DNA of 64,000 nucleotides from Rhodoblastus sphagnicola (GCF_002937075.1 NZ_NHSJ01000034.1:62001-126000), one strand, 5' to 3'; positions 52,735 through 61,510 are shown, counted from the first letter of the stretch. Numbers and translations: made by a program. The notes: generated by a model not told the origin, from the sequence alone.

Positions 52735-53049
52735 ATGTCGGTTCTCGTGAAAACGACGCTCGACGGACGCAAGCTGGAAGTGTTCGACCAAGGCTTGACG
52801 CTCGGCGGCGCGTTGGAGGCGCGCGACCTCGTCCTCGTCGCGCAACATCCCAATCGCGCCAAAATTCTCGAAGTCGCGCCCGACGCCATCTATATGGCCG
52901 GCCGGGTTCCGCTCAACGCCGCCGAGGCCGAGATCGCGCTGAAGGCGCTGGAGGAGGCCGACGCGCGGCATCTGACCGACCCCAAGCTGATCGAGGAACG
53001 GTTTCGCCGGCTGATGTGGAAGCGCCAGCGCGATCCCGGCCTGGATTGA
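52735..53049 (+). CDS. Small hypothetical protein
   Basis: A 104-residue soluble protein with VLVKTTLDGRKLEVFDQGL, VAQHPNRAKILEVAPDAIY and LTDPKLIEERFRRLMWKRQ. The family is unknown. AGGAG six bases before ATG 52735 sets the start. Its stop overlaps the start of a membrane protein gene (TGATG), so the two are coupled. A TGGCAT-N5-TTGAA site at 52685 is an imperfect sigma-54 match. Confidence 0.7.
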   Translation: MSVLVKTTLDGRKLEVFDQGLTLGGALEARDLVLVAQHPNRAKILEVAPDAIYMAGRVPLNAAEAEIALKALEEADARHLTDPKLIEERFRRLMWKRQRDPGLD

Positions 53050-53387
53050 TGCGTTCAGGCGTCGCCTATCTGGTTCTCTTCGTCGCCGCCGCGCTCGAAG
53101 CCGGCGGCGACGCTTTTTTGCGTCTTGGTCTGCACACGGAGAGCGCGGCGGCGCGGATCGGCTTTTTCCTCGCCGGCGCGGTCGTGCTATTCGCCTACGG
53201 CGTCACGGTGAACGCGCCGCCGTGGGATTTCGGAAAATTGCTGGGCGTTTATGTCAGCCTGTTTTTCGTGGTGGCGCAGATCGTGAACTTCGTCGCCTTC
53301 GCCGCCCGCCCCGACGCCGCCACGCTGATCGGCGGCGGATTGATCGTCGCGGGCGGGTTGGTGGTCGCATTTCTGAAAGTCGGTTGA
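53049..53387 (+). CDS. Small four-helix membrane protein
   Basis: A 112-residue protein with about four hydrophobic helices (VAYLVLFVAAALEAGG, IGFFLAGAVVLFAYGV, GVYVSLFFVVAQIVNFVAF, TLIGGGLIVAGGLVVAFL), similar in size to small multidrug or drug/metabolite transporters, but without certainty. It is translationally coupled to the preceding gene. Confidence 0.7.
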   Translation: MRSGVAYLVLFVAAALEAGGDAFLRLGLHTESAAARIGFFLAGAVVLFAYGVTVNAPPWDFGKLLGVYVSLFFVVAQIVNFVAFAARPDAATLIGGGLIVAGGLVVAFLKVG

Positions 53388-53424
53388 ACGGCGAGGCGCG
53401 ACTCGCATTGCCAGCGCGGCCGAA

Positions 53425-54489
53425 TTGCCCGATAGTCTGGACGTGCACAGGAAACCACAACAGTTCGGCAGCGACAATTACGCCGGGATTTGCCCGGAAG
53501 CCCTGGCGGCGATGCTGGAGGCCAACAGCCGTTCGGCCGCCGCTTATGGCGAGGATCCCTGGACCGGGAGGGCGACGGATGCGTTCCGCACCCTGTTCGA
53601 AACCGACTGCGAAGTGTTTTTCGTCTTCAACGGCACCGCAGCCAATTCCCTGGCCTTGGCGGCCTTGTGCCAGAGCTATCACGGCATCATCTGCGCGGCG
53701 AACGCCCATGTCGAAACCGACGAATGCGGCGCGCCCGAGTTTTTCTCCAATGGCGCCAAAATTCTGACGGCGCCAACCCTCAACGGCAAATTGACGCCCG
53801 CGGCCATTGAGGCGCTGGCGACCAGCCGCGGCGACATCCATTTTCCCAAGCCCGAGGTCGTCTCGATCACCCAGGCGACGGAGACCGGGCGGGTTTATTC
53901 GCGCGACGAGGTTTCCGCGATTTCCATGCTGTGTCGCCGCCTCGGGTTGAAACTGCATATGGATGGCGCGCGTTTCGCCAACGCCTGCGCCACGCTCGAT
54001 TGCGCGCCGGCCGACCTGTCCTGGCGGGTCGGCGTGGACGTGCTGTGTTTCGGCGGCGCCAAGAACGGGCTCGGCCTGGGCGAGGCGGTGATTTTCTTCG
54101 ACCACGCGCTCGCACGGGACTTCGGCTACCGCTGCAAGCAGGCGGGGCAACTGGCGTCAAAAATGCGCTTTCTCTCCGCGCCCTGGCTCGGCCTGCTGGA
54201 AAGCGGCGCCTGGCTGCGCAACGCCCGCCACGGCAACCTTTGCGCACGCGGACTGAGCGAGAAAATCCAGGGTCTGCCGGACGTGTCCTTGATGTTTCCG
54301 GTCGAGGCCAACGCCGTTTTCCTCAAGGCGCCCGCCGCCGTGCTCGACGTGTTACGCACGAAGGGGTGGCGGTTTTACACGTTCATCGGCGGCGCCGCGC
54401 GCTTCATGTTCGCCTGGGACGCCGATCCGGCTGTGGTGGATGCCCTGGCCTCGGACATTGTCGAGGCCAGTCGAGCCCAGGATTGGTGA
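53425..54489 (+). CDS. Low-specificity L-threonine aldolase
   Basis: The PLP enzyme splits threonine or beta-hydroxy amino acids to glycine. The 354-residue protein has QQFGSDNYAGICPEAL, VFNGTAANSLAL, the substrate-binding LHMDGARFANA and the PLP lysine in FGGAKNGLGLGEA. The start may be TTG 53425 or GTG 53443; no clear ribosome binding site decides. It seems unrelated to nitrogen fixation. Confidence 0.9.
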   Translation: MPDSLDVHRKPQQFGSDNYAGICPEALAAMLEANSRSAAAYGEDPWTGRATDAFRTLFETDCEVFFVFNGTAANSLALAALCQSYHGIICAANAHVETDECGAPEFFSNGAKILTAPTLNGKLTPAAIEALATSRGDIHFPKPEVVSITQATETGRVYSRDEVSAISMLCRRLGLKLHMDGARFANACATLDCAPADLSWRVGVDVLCFGGAKNGLGLGEAVIFFDHALARDFGYRCKQAGQLASKMRFLSAPWLGLLESGAWLRNARHGNLCARGLSEKIQGLPDVSLMFPVEANAVFLKAPAAVLDVLRTKGWRFYTFIGGAARFMFAWDADPAVVDALASDIVEASRAQDW

Positions 54490-54508
54490 CCAGGCGTCGT
54501 TCCGCCGC

Positions 54509-54641
54509 CATGGTTCGAGACGCGCCGTTGCGCGGCGCTCCTCACCATGGGGGTTGTTTTATCTATTTGAAATCAAAAAGTAGCCCTCATCCTGAGGAAG
54601 CCACGCAGCGGCTGTCTCGAAGGACGAGAGCGGTCCACGCC
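54509..54641. repeat. Large intergenic inverted repeat (TTCGAGACGG type), copy 4
   Basis: A more divergent copy with an AT-rich loop (TTTTATCTATTTGAAATC); arms GGTTCGAGACGCGCCG and CGGCTGTCTCGAAGGACG. It ends one base before the nifQ stop. Confidence 0.7.
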
Positions 54642-54642
54642 C

Positions 54643-55257
54643 TCAGACGCGATGCTCGTTGAAAATATGCGCCAGTCTCGCGGCGCCCTCCTCCGAGCCG
54701 AAGCATGAGGCGAAATCGTCGCAGTCGCTGCACACCGGCGCGGGGCACAGCGAAAACCCTTCGGACGCGCAGACCATGCGAAAGATGAACTTCTTCCATT
54801 TCATGTCTGCGGAATTTTTCAGCTTCAGCCGGGTGAAATGCCGCGTCATCAACTCGGACAATTCGCCGCGATTGCGCAGGCCGAGATCCTGCCACAGGTG
54901 ATGCGGCTGCTGGCAACGCCGCGCGATCATCGTGCTGAGCGGATGCAGGAAGGCGTAATCGCCATTGCCATACATCAAGAGCAGGTCGCGCGCGGACGCC
55001 TCTTCCACCGAAGGCGCGGGGGCATCGCCCCCGGCCATGGCCGCGAGCTTTCCGGCGATCGCCGGAAAAACCCGCGCGGCAAACGCGGCAAGCGCCGCCG
55101 CGTCGAGGCCGCTGGTCGCGGCAAGCGTCCTGCCCTCCTCGCGCGCCTGAAAAATCGCAAGCGCGAGAATGGAGGCGCAGACATGCGCGTCGAACCCGTC
55201 GCCGGACTGCGGCGCGGAGGCCTCCATCAGCCAGCGATAGGTCCGGGCGGCGCTCAT
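54643..55257 (-). CDS. nifQ: Molybdenum-delivery protein NifQ
   Basis: NifQ carries a Mo-Fe-S cluster to the FeMo-co assembly site. The 204-residue protein has the C-terminal C-x4-C-x2-C-x5-C motif in CPAPVCSDCDDFASC and MKWKKFIFRMVCASEGFSLC. It overlaps fdxB by four bases at the end of the nifEN operon. Confidence 0.94.
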   Translation of the reverse strand: MSAARTYRWLMEASAPQSGDGFDAHVCASILALAIFQAREEGRTLAATSGLDAAALAAFAARVFPAIAGKLAAMAGGDAPAPSVEEASARDLLLMYGNGDYAFLHPLSTMIARRCQQPHHLWQDLGLRNRGELSELMTRHFTRLKLKNSADMKWKKFIFRMVCASEGFSLCPAPVCSDCDDFASCFGSEEGAARLAHIFNEHRV

Positions 55258-55538
55258 GCCGCCGCGCCGTGGGTCTGGCAGCTCGACGGACAGACGCGGG
55301 CGCAGGCGCCGCAGCCGACGCAGGCGCCGGTATCGGCCATCACCATCACCTTCTTCTCGATGTCCTCGGCGTCCTCGTCATCGAGTTCGATGACGTCCCC
55401 CTCATCGTTCATGCCCTTGAGGGTCATCACTTCGCGCCCGCACACCTTGTAGCAGCGGCCGCAGCCGATGCACTTGCCGGGGTCGATCGCCAGAAGATAT
55501 TCCGGCCGCCAGTCGCGGCCGTCACGTGCTTGAGCCAT
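55254..55538 (-). CDS. fdxB: Nif-specific ferredoxin III (FdxB)
   Basis: The 94-residue protein has CIGCGRCYKVCGREVM and CVGCGACARVCPSSC, with an acidic insert (EGDVIELDDEDAEDIE) between the clusters as in FdxB. It is translationally coupled to nifQ. It probably donates electrons to FeMo-co assembly. Confidence 0.95.
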   Translation of the reverse strand: MAQARDGRDWRPEYLLAIDPGKCIGCGRCYKVCGREVMTLKGMNDEGDVIELDDEDAEDIEKKVMVMADTGACVGCGACARVCPSSCQTHGAAA

Positions 55539-55660
55539 TTTTTTCTCCGTAAATCTGTGGTCGGACGCGACAAAGCTCAGCCGCCGCCCGCCCAGGATGC
55601 GCGTCTCACGCCGCCCCTTCAGTCGTTTGTTATTGGTGTTCTCATAAATCGAGAGCGCGG

Positions 55661-55867
55661 TCAGGCCGTGGCGGATTCCGCCGCCTTGAGTTCCGCGCGC
55701 TTGGCTTCCAAAGCGGCGAAGGCGTCATGGGTCTTTTGCGCGACGTCCAGAACCGTCTGCCAGCCGATGGGCAGTTCCTCGGACAGGTCGTGCAGATTCA
55801 TTTTCGCGTTCATCGCGCGGGCGGAGAGTTTCTTGATCTCCGCCTTCAGGGTTTCAACATCGCTCAT
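55661..55867 (-). CDS. Nif-associated CCE_0567-family (DUF683) protein
   Basis: The 68-residue helical protein (VETLKAEIKKLSARAMNAKM, DLSEELPIGWQTVLDVAQ) matches the small family found after nifX in many diazotrophs. The function is unknown. The GAGG upstream fits ATG 55867. Confidence 0.9.
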   Translation of the reverse strand: MSDVETLKAEIKKLSARAMNAKMNLHDLSEELPIGWQTVLDVAQKTHDAFAALEAKRAELKAAESATA

Positions 55868-55876
55868 CACAAAACC

Positions 55877-56347
55877 TCAGTAACGGGCGGCTTCGGGGAA
55901 TTGCTCGATCATCTCGACGCCGGCCTTGACCATTTTCTCGCCTTCCTCGGCGAGCTTGGCGAAGGTCTCGAAACCGAAGCGATGGATGTCGCGCAACTGC
56001 TTGTTGACGACAATGAGACGCCCGCCGATCAGGACCATGCGGCCAAAGCCTTCATGGCTCATCTTCAACATCGGCGAGATCATCACCTTGGACTCGGCTT
56101 CGATCTGCAAACCGATGGCGTTGTAGAACAGCTCCAGCCGCCAGATCGTGTCCGGGTCGGGATCGGCGATGATCGGGATCTGCTTGCGCTCTTCCTTGGT
56201 GACGATGTACTCGCTCAAAAGCTTGGCGTCGCTCTTGCGCTCCCAGCTTCCGTGCGCGTCCTGCGCGCGCCAGATCTTGACCAGCGTCTTTAGAAACGGG
56301 TTGGAGGCGACGAGGGCGTCATCGTCGAGTGCGGCTACTTCATTCAT
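55877..56347 (-). CDS. NifX-associated nitrogen fixation protein (DUF269)
   Basis: The 156-residue protein has [20 protein letters not shown] and [20 protein letters not shown], as in the DUF269 family between nifX and fdxB. It lies four bases after nifX. It is presumably involved in FeMo-co maturation. Confidence 0.94.
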   Translation of the reverse strand: MNEVAALDDDALVASNPFLKTLVKIWRAQDAHGSWERKSDAKLLSEYIVTKEERKQIPIIADPDPDTIWRLELFYNAIGLQIEAESKVMISPMLKMSHEGFGRMVLIGGRLIVVNKQLRDIHRFGFETFAKLAEEGEKMVKAGVEMIEQFPEAARY

Positions 56348-56351
56348 TCGC

Positions 56352-56747
56352 TCAGTCCTCGAAATCGAACACGCGTTCTTTGCCCTTGCCGAGCGCCTTG
56401 CGGATGAAGGGCGGCGGGTTGCCGTTGAGCATGGCTTGCAGCTTCTTCAGCAGTTCCTCGATATCCTCGGGCTGGGGAACCTTGATCGGGTGAATGGCGT
56501 TCGCCACCACGCGGGCCGCGCCGGAGCCGCCGATGGCCGCGACATAGAGGATGGCGCAGTCCTTGATCGCCTCGATCTTCGGGGCGAGCTTGTCCTCGTT
56601 GCCGTCTTCCTGAAGGTCCCCGTCGAAGCTGACGGTCTGGACAAAACTGTGGCCGTTCTCATCCAGTTCGTAGATGGAAATATGCTTGGCCCAGCCGAAA
56701 TGGGCGTCCACCCTTTTCAGGTCCTGTGTAGCAAAAGCGACTTTCAT
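56352..56747 (-). CDS. nifX: FeMo-co carrier protein NifX
   Basis: The 131-residue protein begins [20 protein letters not shown] and contains [20 protein letters not shown], typical of NifX. It binds NifB-co and VK-cluster during transfer to NifEN. Confidence 0.95.
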   Translation of the reverse strand: MKVAFATQDLKRVDAHFGWAKHISIYELDENGHSFVQTVSFDGDLQEDGNEDKLAPKIEAIKDCAILYVAAIGGSGAARVVANAIHPIKVPQPEDIEELLKKLQAMLNGNPPPFIRKALGKGKERVFDFED

Positions 56748-56771
56748 GGTCCGCCCCCTTGGCCGTGGGTC

Positions 56772-58202
56772 TCAGTGTGATCTCGACGTTGCAATCGCGG
56801 CGCCATTTTCTTCGGCGCCGCCAACTTCTCCCCCAAGGTCTCCCCCAAATTCCCCCCAAGGCGTCCGCCATGTGTCAGGCGTGACATGCGTGTGCGTCTC
56901 GCGGTGGTCGATGAGGAGATTGGCGACCTCAAAGATCAGATCGCGCGTACCGCGATAGCCGACCGACACCTTGTGGCCGGCGCCGATGCGGTCGAACATG
57001 GGAATGCCCATGCGATGAAACGGAATTTTAAGGCGCTCCGCCGCCTGGCGGCCATGCGAATGGGTCAGGAGCAGGTCGCAGCCCCGCTCCTTGGCCAGCG
57101 TCTCCAGATCTTCGAGATCGCCGATCAGAACCTCTTCGGTTTCGAGCTTTTGCAGCACCGGCGAATGCGTGGTCGTCACCGCCGCCTCGATGGTCACGCC
57201 CATGTCGTGCAGGAACGAGCCGATGTCATAGAGCATGTCCGGTTCGGCCCCGATGGCCAGCTTGCGCCCGCCGATGTGGAAATGGCCGTCGAGCATGGCG
57301 TCCACCAATTGCCCGCGCTGGCGCCGGTATTTTGTCGGCGCCGGGCGGCCGGAAATTTCGGTGAGGAAGGCGATGAAATCGTCACTGGCCTCGAGACCGC
57401 AGAGCTTTTCGAACAGCCGGAAGGGAACGCCGGTCTTGGCCTGCATCGCCTCGGCCGCCGCGCGCATCTGCGCGCCGACCGCAAGGGTCCAGCCGGCGTT
57501 GCCCATGGCGAACACCTCCTCGACGCCGACGCCGCCAATGGTGGTGGGCGTGAAATCGTCGGGAATATGGCCGTCGAGCGAAGCGCCAATGTCGGGCAGG
57601 AAGGTCGGCTCCAGGCCGAAATCCTCGATAATGGTGCGAAGCTCCTCGATGTCGCCGGGCGTGAGGTGGCTGCCGGGCAGCACATTCACGGCTTGCATAT
57701 CGCGGCGCGAAACATTCTCGGGCTTGCGCACCAGTTCCTCGACCAGCCGCTTGACCGCCTTCTCCCAGCCGTCCTGAAAAGCGCCGGAAAAATCCGGGGT
57801 CGAGACATGAACCAGCGGAAAGTCCTTCAGCTCGGGGTGGTTCAGGCGGATCTGTCTGATAAACCCCTCGACGTCGTCGCCTTTGGTCTCGGTGACGCCG
57901 GTGGTGGCGATGCCGATGATTTCCGGCTTGGTGCGTTGAATAATGTTGAGCACGGCCTGTTCGACATTCTCAAACCCGCCGAGCACGGTCGCCACTTCCG
58001 ACATGGCCGTCGTCTGCATCGGAATGGCTTCCTTGAAATGGCGCACGAACAGCACCAGCCCGAACGAGGTGCAGCCCTGCGAGCCATGCAGCAGGGGCAT
58101 GCAGCCGCGCAGACCCATGAAGGCCAGCGCCGCGCCAATCGGCTGGCTCATTTTCAGCGGATTGACCGAAGCGCTCTTTTTCGCGTGCGTGACCTTGGCC
58201 AT
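56772..58202 (-). CDS. nifN: FeMo-co scaffold subunit NifN
   Basis: The 476-residue protein shows NPLKMSQPIGAALAFMGLRG, LHGSQGCTSFGLVLFVRHFK, TTGVTETKGDD and GVTIEAAVTTTHSP, as in NifN. With NifE it forms the scaffold on which FeMo-co matures. It starts four bases after the nifE stop. Its extreme C-terminus is rich in glycine. Confidence 0.96.
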   Translation of the reverse strand: MAKVTHAKKSASVNPLKMSQPIGAALAFMGLRGCMPLLHGSQGCTSFGLVLFVRHFKEAIPMQTTAMSEVATVLGGFENVEQAVLNIIQRTKPEIIGIATTGVTETKGDDVEGFIRQIRLNHPELKDFPLVHVSTPDFSGAFQDGWEKAVKRLVEELVRKPENVSRRDMQAVNVLPGSHLTPGDIEELRTIIEDFGLEPTFLPDIGASLDGHIPDDFTPTTIGGVGVEEVFAMGNAGWTLAVGAQMRAAAEAMQAKTGVPFRLFEKLCGLEASDDFIAFLTEISGRPAPTKYRRQRGQLVDAMLDGHFHIGGRKLAIGAEPDMLYDIGSFLHDMGVTIEAAVTTTHSPVLQKLETEEVLIGDLEDLETLAKERGCDLLLTHSHGRQAAERLKIPFHRMGIPMFDRIGAGHKVSVGYRGTRDLIFEVANLLIDHRETHTHVTPDTWRTPWGEFGGDLGGEVGGAEENGAAIATSRSH

Positions 58203-58206
58203 GTCC

Positions 58207-59886
58207 TTACTCCGCCGCGACATTGATCTGTTGTGTCGGCTGTCCGACAATCCCGCCCTGGTCCAGAATTTCCTGAATGCGAATGGCGCAGGCGCCGCAA
58301 CCGCCGGAAGCGTTGGTCTTCTCCTTCACGGCGTCCGGGCTGGTCGCGCCGTCGCGAATGGCGTCCTCGATGGCGCCGAGCGACACGCCCTTGCACATGC
58401 ACACCGGTTTGGCGCGACGAGCTTCCTCCGCCTTGACCGGATCGGCTGCGAGTTCGGCCTGTTCCTGCGCGATCTGCGCCAGCGCTTTCTCCTGCCAGCT
58501 CTCGCCTGCTATCGCCCAGGGCGCGGGCTTGCGCACCTTTTGCCAGACGGGGTTCGAGATGGTGCGGTCGATCTCCTTGACCAGATTCACCATGCCGAAA
58601 TAGCCCATATAGCCGTGGTGGCGCTCCTGGTTGATGTCCAGCCAGGGCATGGTGGCTTTGAGCGCGACAAACTGCGAGCGCCCGCCCGACAGCATGATGT
58701 CGGCTTTGGCGTCCCTGAGCATCTTGTACATGTCGCGCGGCTTCATATCCTCGATCATGTGGGCGTCCTGGCCCATGATCTCCTTGATGCGCTCCTTGTC
58801 CTCGCGCGTCGATTTCTTCACCGACGTGCCGACCAGCTCAAAACCCGCCTCTTGCAGCGCCGCCACCACCGACCAGCTTTTCACACCGCCGGTGATCAAC
58901 AAGACCTTCTTGCCTTGCACGCGGGGTTTCAACTTGGCGATAGCGGCGTAAGCGCGCTGTTCCTCGCGCGCGCACAAAGCATTGACGCGGTCCATCAGTT
59001 CGGGATCGGCGCCACGCTCGATCAGCAGACGCGCGAGTTCCTTGAGGGAATCCGACGTGTCCTCGATGCCGTAGAACGAGCCTTCGAAGAAGGGGATGCC
59101 AAAACGCTCCTCCATCTTGCGCGCGACATTGATCATGGCCTTGGAGCAGACCATCATCGAGGCGCGGGCGCGGTGCGCGGAAGCGACCTCGTTGTAGCGG
59201 CCATCGCCGGAAATGCAGGACAGGATGCGGATGCCCAATTCGTCCAGCAGCGGCTTGACCTGCCAGAATTCCCCGGCGAGGTTGAATTCCCCGATGATGT
59301 TGATGTCATAGGGCGTGGTGTAGTCCGGCTCGACCGTGCCGATCACATAATCGAGCAGAGCCTCGCCCGCGAGCTTGTTGCCCAGGTTTTTCGGACCGAC
59401 AAAGCCCGGCACGTTGACGGGGATCACCGGCTTGTTGAATTTTGCGGAAGCCGCCTTGCACACCGCGTTGATGTCGTCGCCGATCATGGCGGGCACGCAG
59501 GTCTGATAGACGAAAATGGCCGGGGGATCGTATTTCTCGATGATCTCCTTGCAGGCCTTGAACAGCTTTTTCTCACCGCCGAACACGACATCCTGTTCAT
59601 TCATGTCGGTGGTGAAGGAGGTGCGCCACAGCGTCGGCCCGGAACTGGCGGAGCCTCTGTTGTCCCAGCTGTTGCCCTCGCAGGCGATCGGACCGTGGAC
59701 GAGATGGGCGACATCGGCGAAGGGTTGCAGGGCGATCTTGGCGCCGTCGAAGGCGCAGCCGCCGGCGGCGCCGCCGGGCTGCAAAGCCTTGGTGCAGCCC
59801 TTTTTCTTTTCCTTGGCCGATTTGTTCGCGTTCTTGCCGCAGCCGGGCTCGTTGAACACGTCCTGAATTTTTGACGAGAGAGACAT
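58207..59886 (-). CDS. nifE: FeMo-co scaffold subunit NifE with C-terminal BFD-like domain
   Basis: The 559-residue protein has CAFDGAKIALQPFADVAHLV, HGPIACEGNSWDNRGS, FVYQTCVPAMIGDDI and the NifD-like core. After residue 490 comes a BFD-like [2Fe-2S] domain with VCMCKGVS and SGGCGACAIRI (C-x-C and C-x2-C), longer than the Azotobacter type. AGGAG before ATG 59886 sets the start; a sigma-54 promoter lies upstream. Confidence 0.96.
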   Translation of the reverse strand: MSLSSKIQDVFNEPGCGKNANKSAKEKKKGCTKALQPGGAAGGCAFDGAKIALQPFADVAHLVHGPIACEGNSWDNRGSASSGPTLWRTSFTTDMNEQDVVFGGEKKLFKACKEIIEKYDPPAIFVYQTCVPAMIGDDINAVCKAASAKFNKPVIPVNVPGFVGPKNLGNKLAGEALLDYVIGTVEPDYTTPYDINIIGEFNLAGEFWQVKPLLDELGIRILSCISGDGRYNEVASAHRARASMMVCSKAMINVARKMEERFGIPFFEGSFYGIEDTSDSLKELARLLIERGADPELMDRVNALCAREEQRAYAAIAKLKPRVQGKKVLLITGGVKSWSVVAALQEAGFELVGTSVKKSTREDKERIKEIMGQDAHMIEDMKPRDMYKMLRDAKADIMLSGGRSQFVALKATMPWLDINQERHHGYMGYFGMVNLVKEIDRTISNPVWQKVRKPAPWAIAGESWQEKALAQIAQEQAELAADPVKAEEARRAKPVCMCKGVSLGAIEDAIRDGATSPDAVKEKTNASGGCGACAIRIQEILDQGGIVGQPTQQINVAAE

Positions 59887-59959
59887 GTGCGCTCCTGTCG
59901 CGTTCGGGGTGGGCTTTGTCGGATTCCCGCCGCGCGAAAAACTGTTTGAGGACAGGGGC

Positions 59960-59975
59960 AGCAAGCGCCGTGCCG
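59960..59975 (-). promoter_or_regulatory. Sigma-54 promoter of the nifENX operon
   Basis: The minus strand reads CGGCAC-N5-TTGCT, 74 bases before the nifE ATG and 35 bases after the antitoxin stop. No exact TGT-N10-ACA was found upstream. Confidence 0.75.
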
Positions 59976-60009
59976 AGGTTCGGCGCTCAGCGGATGAATG
60001 TCGACGAGA

Positions 60010-60291
60010 TCACGCGGCCTTGGAAACGCGCATTTCCACGCGCAGGCCCGCCGAGGTCAGCATGTTGACCAACGTGTCGATCCCGAACAGATCGACTTTG
60101 CCCCGCATCAGGTCAGATATGCGCGGCTGCGTCACGCCGAGGTGACGCGCGGCCTCGCCTTGCGTCCACCCCATGGCCTTGATGTGCTGCTCAAGGGCCA
60201 TCATCAGCGACGAGCGAAGCCTCATGTTTTCGGCTTCGGCCGGCGTGTTCTCGATGGCGTCCCAGACGCTGGCGAATTGTTCTTCACTCAT
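60010..60291 (-). CDS. XRE/HigA-type antitoxin
   Basis: The 93-residue protein has an HTH domain: HIKAMGWTQGEAARHLGVTQ, ISDLMRGKVDLFGIDTLV. It overlaps the upstream toxin gene by four bases, so this is a reverse-order (toxin first) module. It should neutralise the toxin and repress its own promoter. Confidence 0.88.
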   Translation of the reverse strand: MSEEQFASVWDAIENTPAEAENMRLRSSLMMALEQHIKAMGWTQGEAARHLGVTQPRISDLMRGKVDLFGIDTLVNMLTSAGLRVEMRVSKAA

Positions 60292-60629
60292 GGATTTTGC
60301 TCCCGCGCGATGTCATTGTAACGCTTGGCCGCCAGATCGAGGTCGGTTTTGCTGGTCGCCTGCGTCTTCTTTTGAAAACAATGCAGGACGTAGATCGCAT
60401 CCTTGAATCTGGCGACGAAAACGACGCGAAAGGCGCCATCGGCGTCCCAAATCCTGATTTCCCGCACGCCACGCCCAACCGTGGTCAAAGGCTTCCAATC
60501 ATTCGGATCAAGGCCGGCCTGCACCCTGTCGAGTTGATAACCAGCTTCCCGCCGCGCCGAAGGCGGAAACGCACGCAGATCGTCAAGCGCGCTCCCGGAG
60601 AACTTCAGGGGTTTGGGCGGTTCGGACAT
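60288..60629 (-). CDS. RelE/HigB-type (phage Gp49-like) toxin
   Basis: The 113-residue protein contains LKFSGSALDDLRAFPPSARR, VREIRIWDADGAFRVVFVAR and IYVLHCFQKKTQATSKTDLD, as in ribosome-dependent mRNA interferases. It forms a toxin-antitoxin pair with the overlapping HTH gene, inserted between nifK and nifE. ATG 60629 is preferred over the upstream 60644. Confidence 0.87.
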   Translation of the reverse strand: MSEPPKPLKFSGSALDDLRAFPPSARREAGYQLDRVQAGLDPNDWKPLTTVGRGVREIRIWDADGAFRVVFVARFKDAIYVLHCFQKKTQATSKTDLDLAAKRYNDIAREQNP

Positions 60630-60637
60630 GCCACGAC

Positions 60638-60655
60638 TATACAAAATTATGTATA
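60638..60655. promoter_or_regulatory. Possible operator of the toxin-antitoxin module
   Basis: TATAC-N8-GTATA forms an inverted repeat nine bases upstream of the toxin start, in an AT-rich pocket. It is likely the promoter/operator for autoregulation. Confidence 0.55.
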
Positions 60656-60771
60656 ACTCGGCAATTCGTCCTTATCGGCAACGCAAACAATCGCGCGGAA
60701 ATCCTACGGTCGCCAGCCGATCTCCGCGCGAGAGGAATGTGATGTTCCAAATGGAGCGCTCGGAAACGGCA

Positions 60772-61257
60772 TTACTTCTTCTTCAAGAACGCCAGCAAGG
60801 CATAATCGGGCTGAGCGCCAGCCACGCCAGCAATCTGGCTGTAGATGAGCGTGTCGCCCGACAAGCGCATATCGATATCGTCCACCTTGGCGCCATCGAT
60901 CGGATTGAGCATCGTCAAGCGATGATCCTTCACCCTTCCGACTCTCGCGCCAGCCGCAATCTGGGTGGCGACGCCCTTTTGAAAGGTGAGTTCTCCATTG
61001 GCGTCAAGACTGAACGTATCGACTTCTGTAAAGTTCTGAGTGTCCATGCCGTCACATGTCATGCTTGCTTCTCGGACCACAAAACTCTTCTCGTCCCCGC
61101 TGAACTTCATCGTGATGTCCTTGCACAGTGAGACTTGATTACCAATTTGAAAAACGCCCTTTCCAAACCAGGCGCCATCGATGAACTTGGCGCTTTCCGC
61201 CGCGGCGGAAAATACAAGGGTTTGCGCAAGGACGACCAGGAGGGCTCTGAACATCAT
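60772..61257 (-). CDS. Secreted protein of unknown function
   Basis: The 161-residue protein has a signal peptide (MMFRALLVVLAQTLVFSAAA) and a mature part with AWFGKGVFQIGNQVSLCKD and REASMTCDGMDTQNFTEVD, resembling a small lipocalin-like beta barrel. The family was not identified. The start is ATG 61257 or 61254. It lies between the nifDK terminator and the toxin-antitoxin module and has a less extreme base composition than the nif genes. Confidence 0.7.
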   Translation of the reverse strand: MMFRALLVVLAQTLVFSAAAESAKFIDGAWFGKGVFQIGNQVSLCKDITMKFSGDEKSFVVREASMTCDGMDTQNFTEVDTFSLDANGELTFQKGVATQIAAGARVGRVKDHRLTMLNPIDGAKVDDIDMRLSGDTLIYSQIAGVAGAQPDYALLAFLKKK

Positions 61258-61445
61258 CAACGCCTATCCGCTCAAAAGGTGTGTTGGGAATGCGACGACC
61301 GTTTCCCGCGAACGCGATCGCCGCTTCGGGCAGGACTCCAAGCCTGGGGCATTGGTTGCGTCGCCGATCGCCAAAAAGCGCGGGTTTCCGGGACGAAGCA
61401 TTAAATTTTCTTCGTGAACACGATGTTGGATTGAATTCCGGCAAC

Positions 61446-61478
61446 GAAAAAACCCGGAAGACTCGCGTCTTCCGGGCT
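61446..61478 (-). terminator. Terminator of the nifDK transcript
   Basis: CCCGGAAGAC and GTCTTCCGGG form a perfect ten-base-pair stem with a four-base loop, followed by T residues on the minus strand, about 34 bases after the nifK stop. Confidence 0.93.
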
Positions 61479-61510
61479 GCGTTTCGCGGACCTGTCGCTT
61501 TCGCGACAAA

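Noticed and set aside
57943-59874. 643-codon plus-strand open frame
   Set aside because: Antisense to nifE and nifN.
60075-60089. NifA site for nifE
   Set aside because: The spacing is TGT-N9-ACA, one base short, and lies inside the antitoxin gene.
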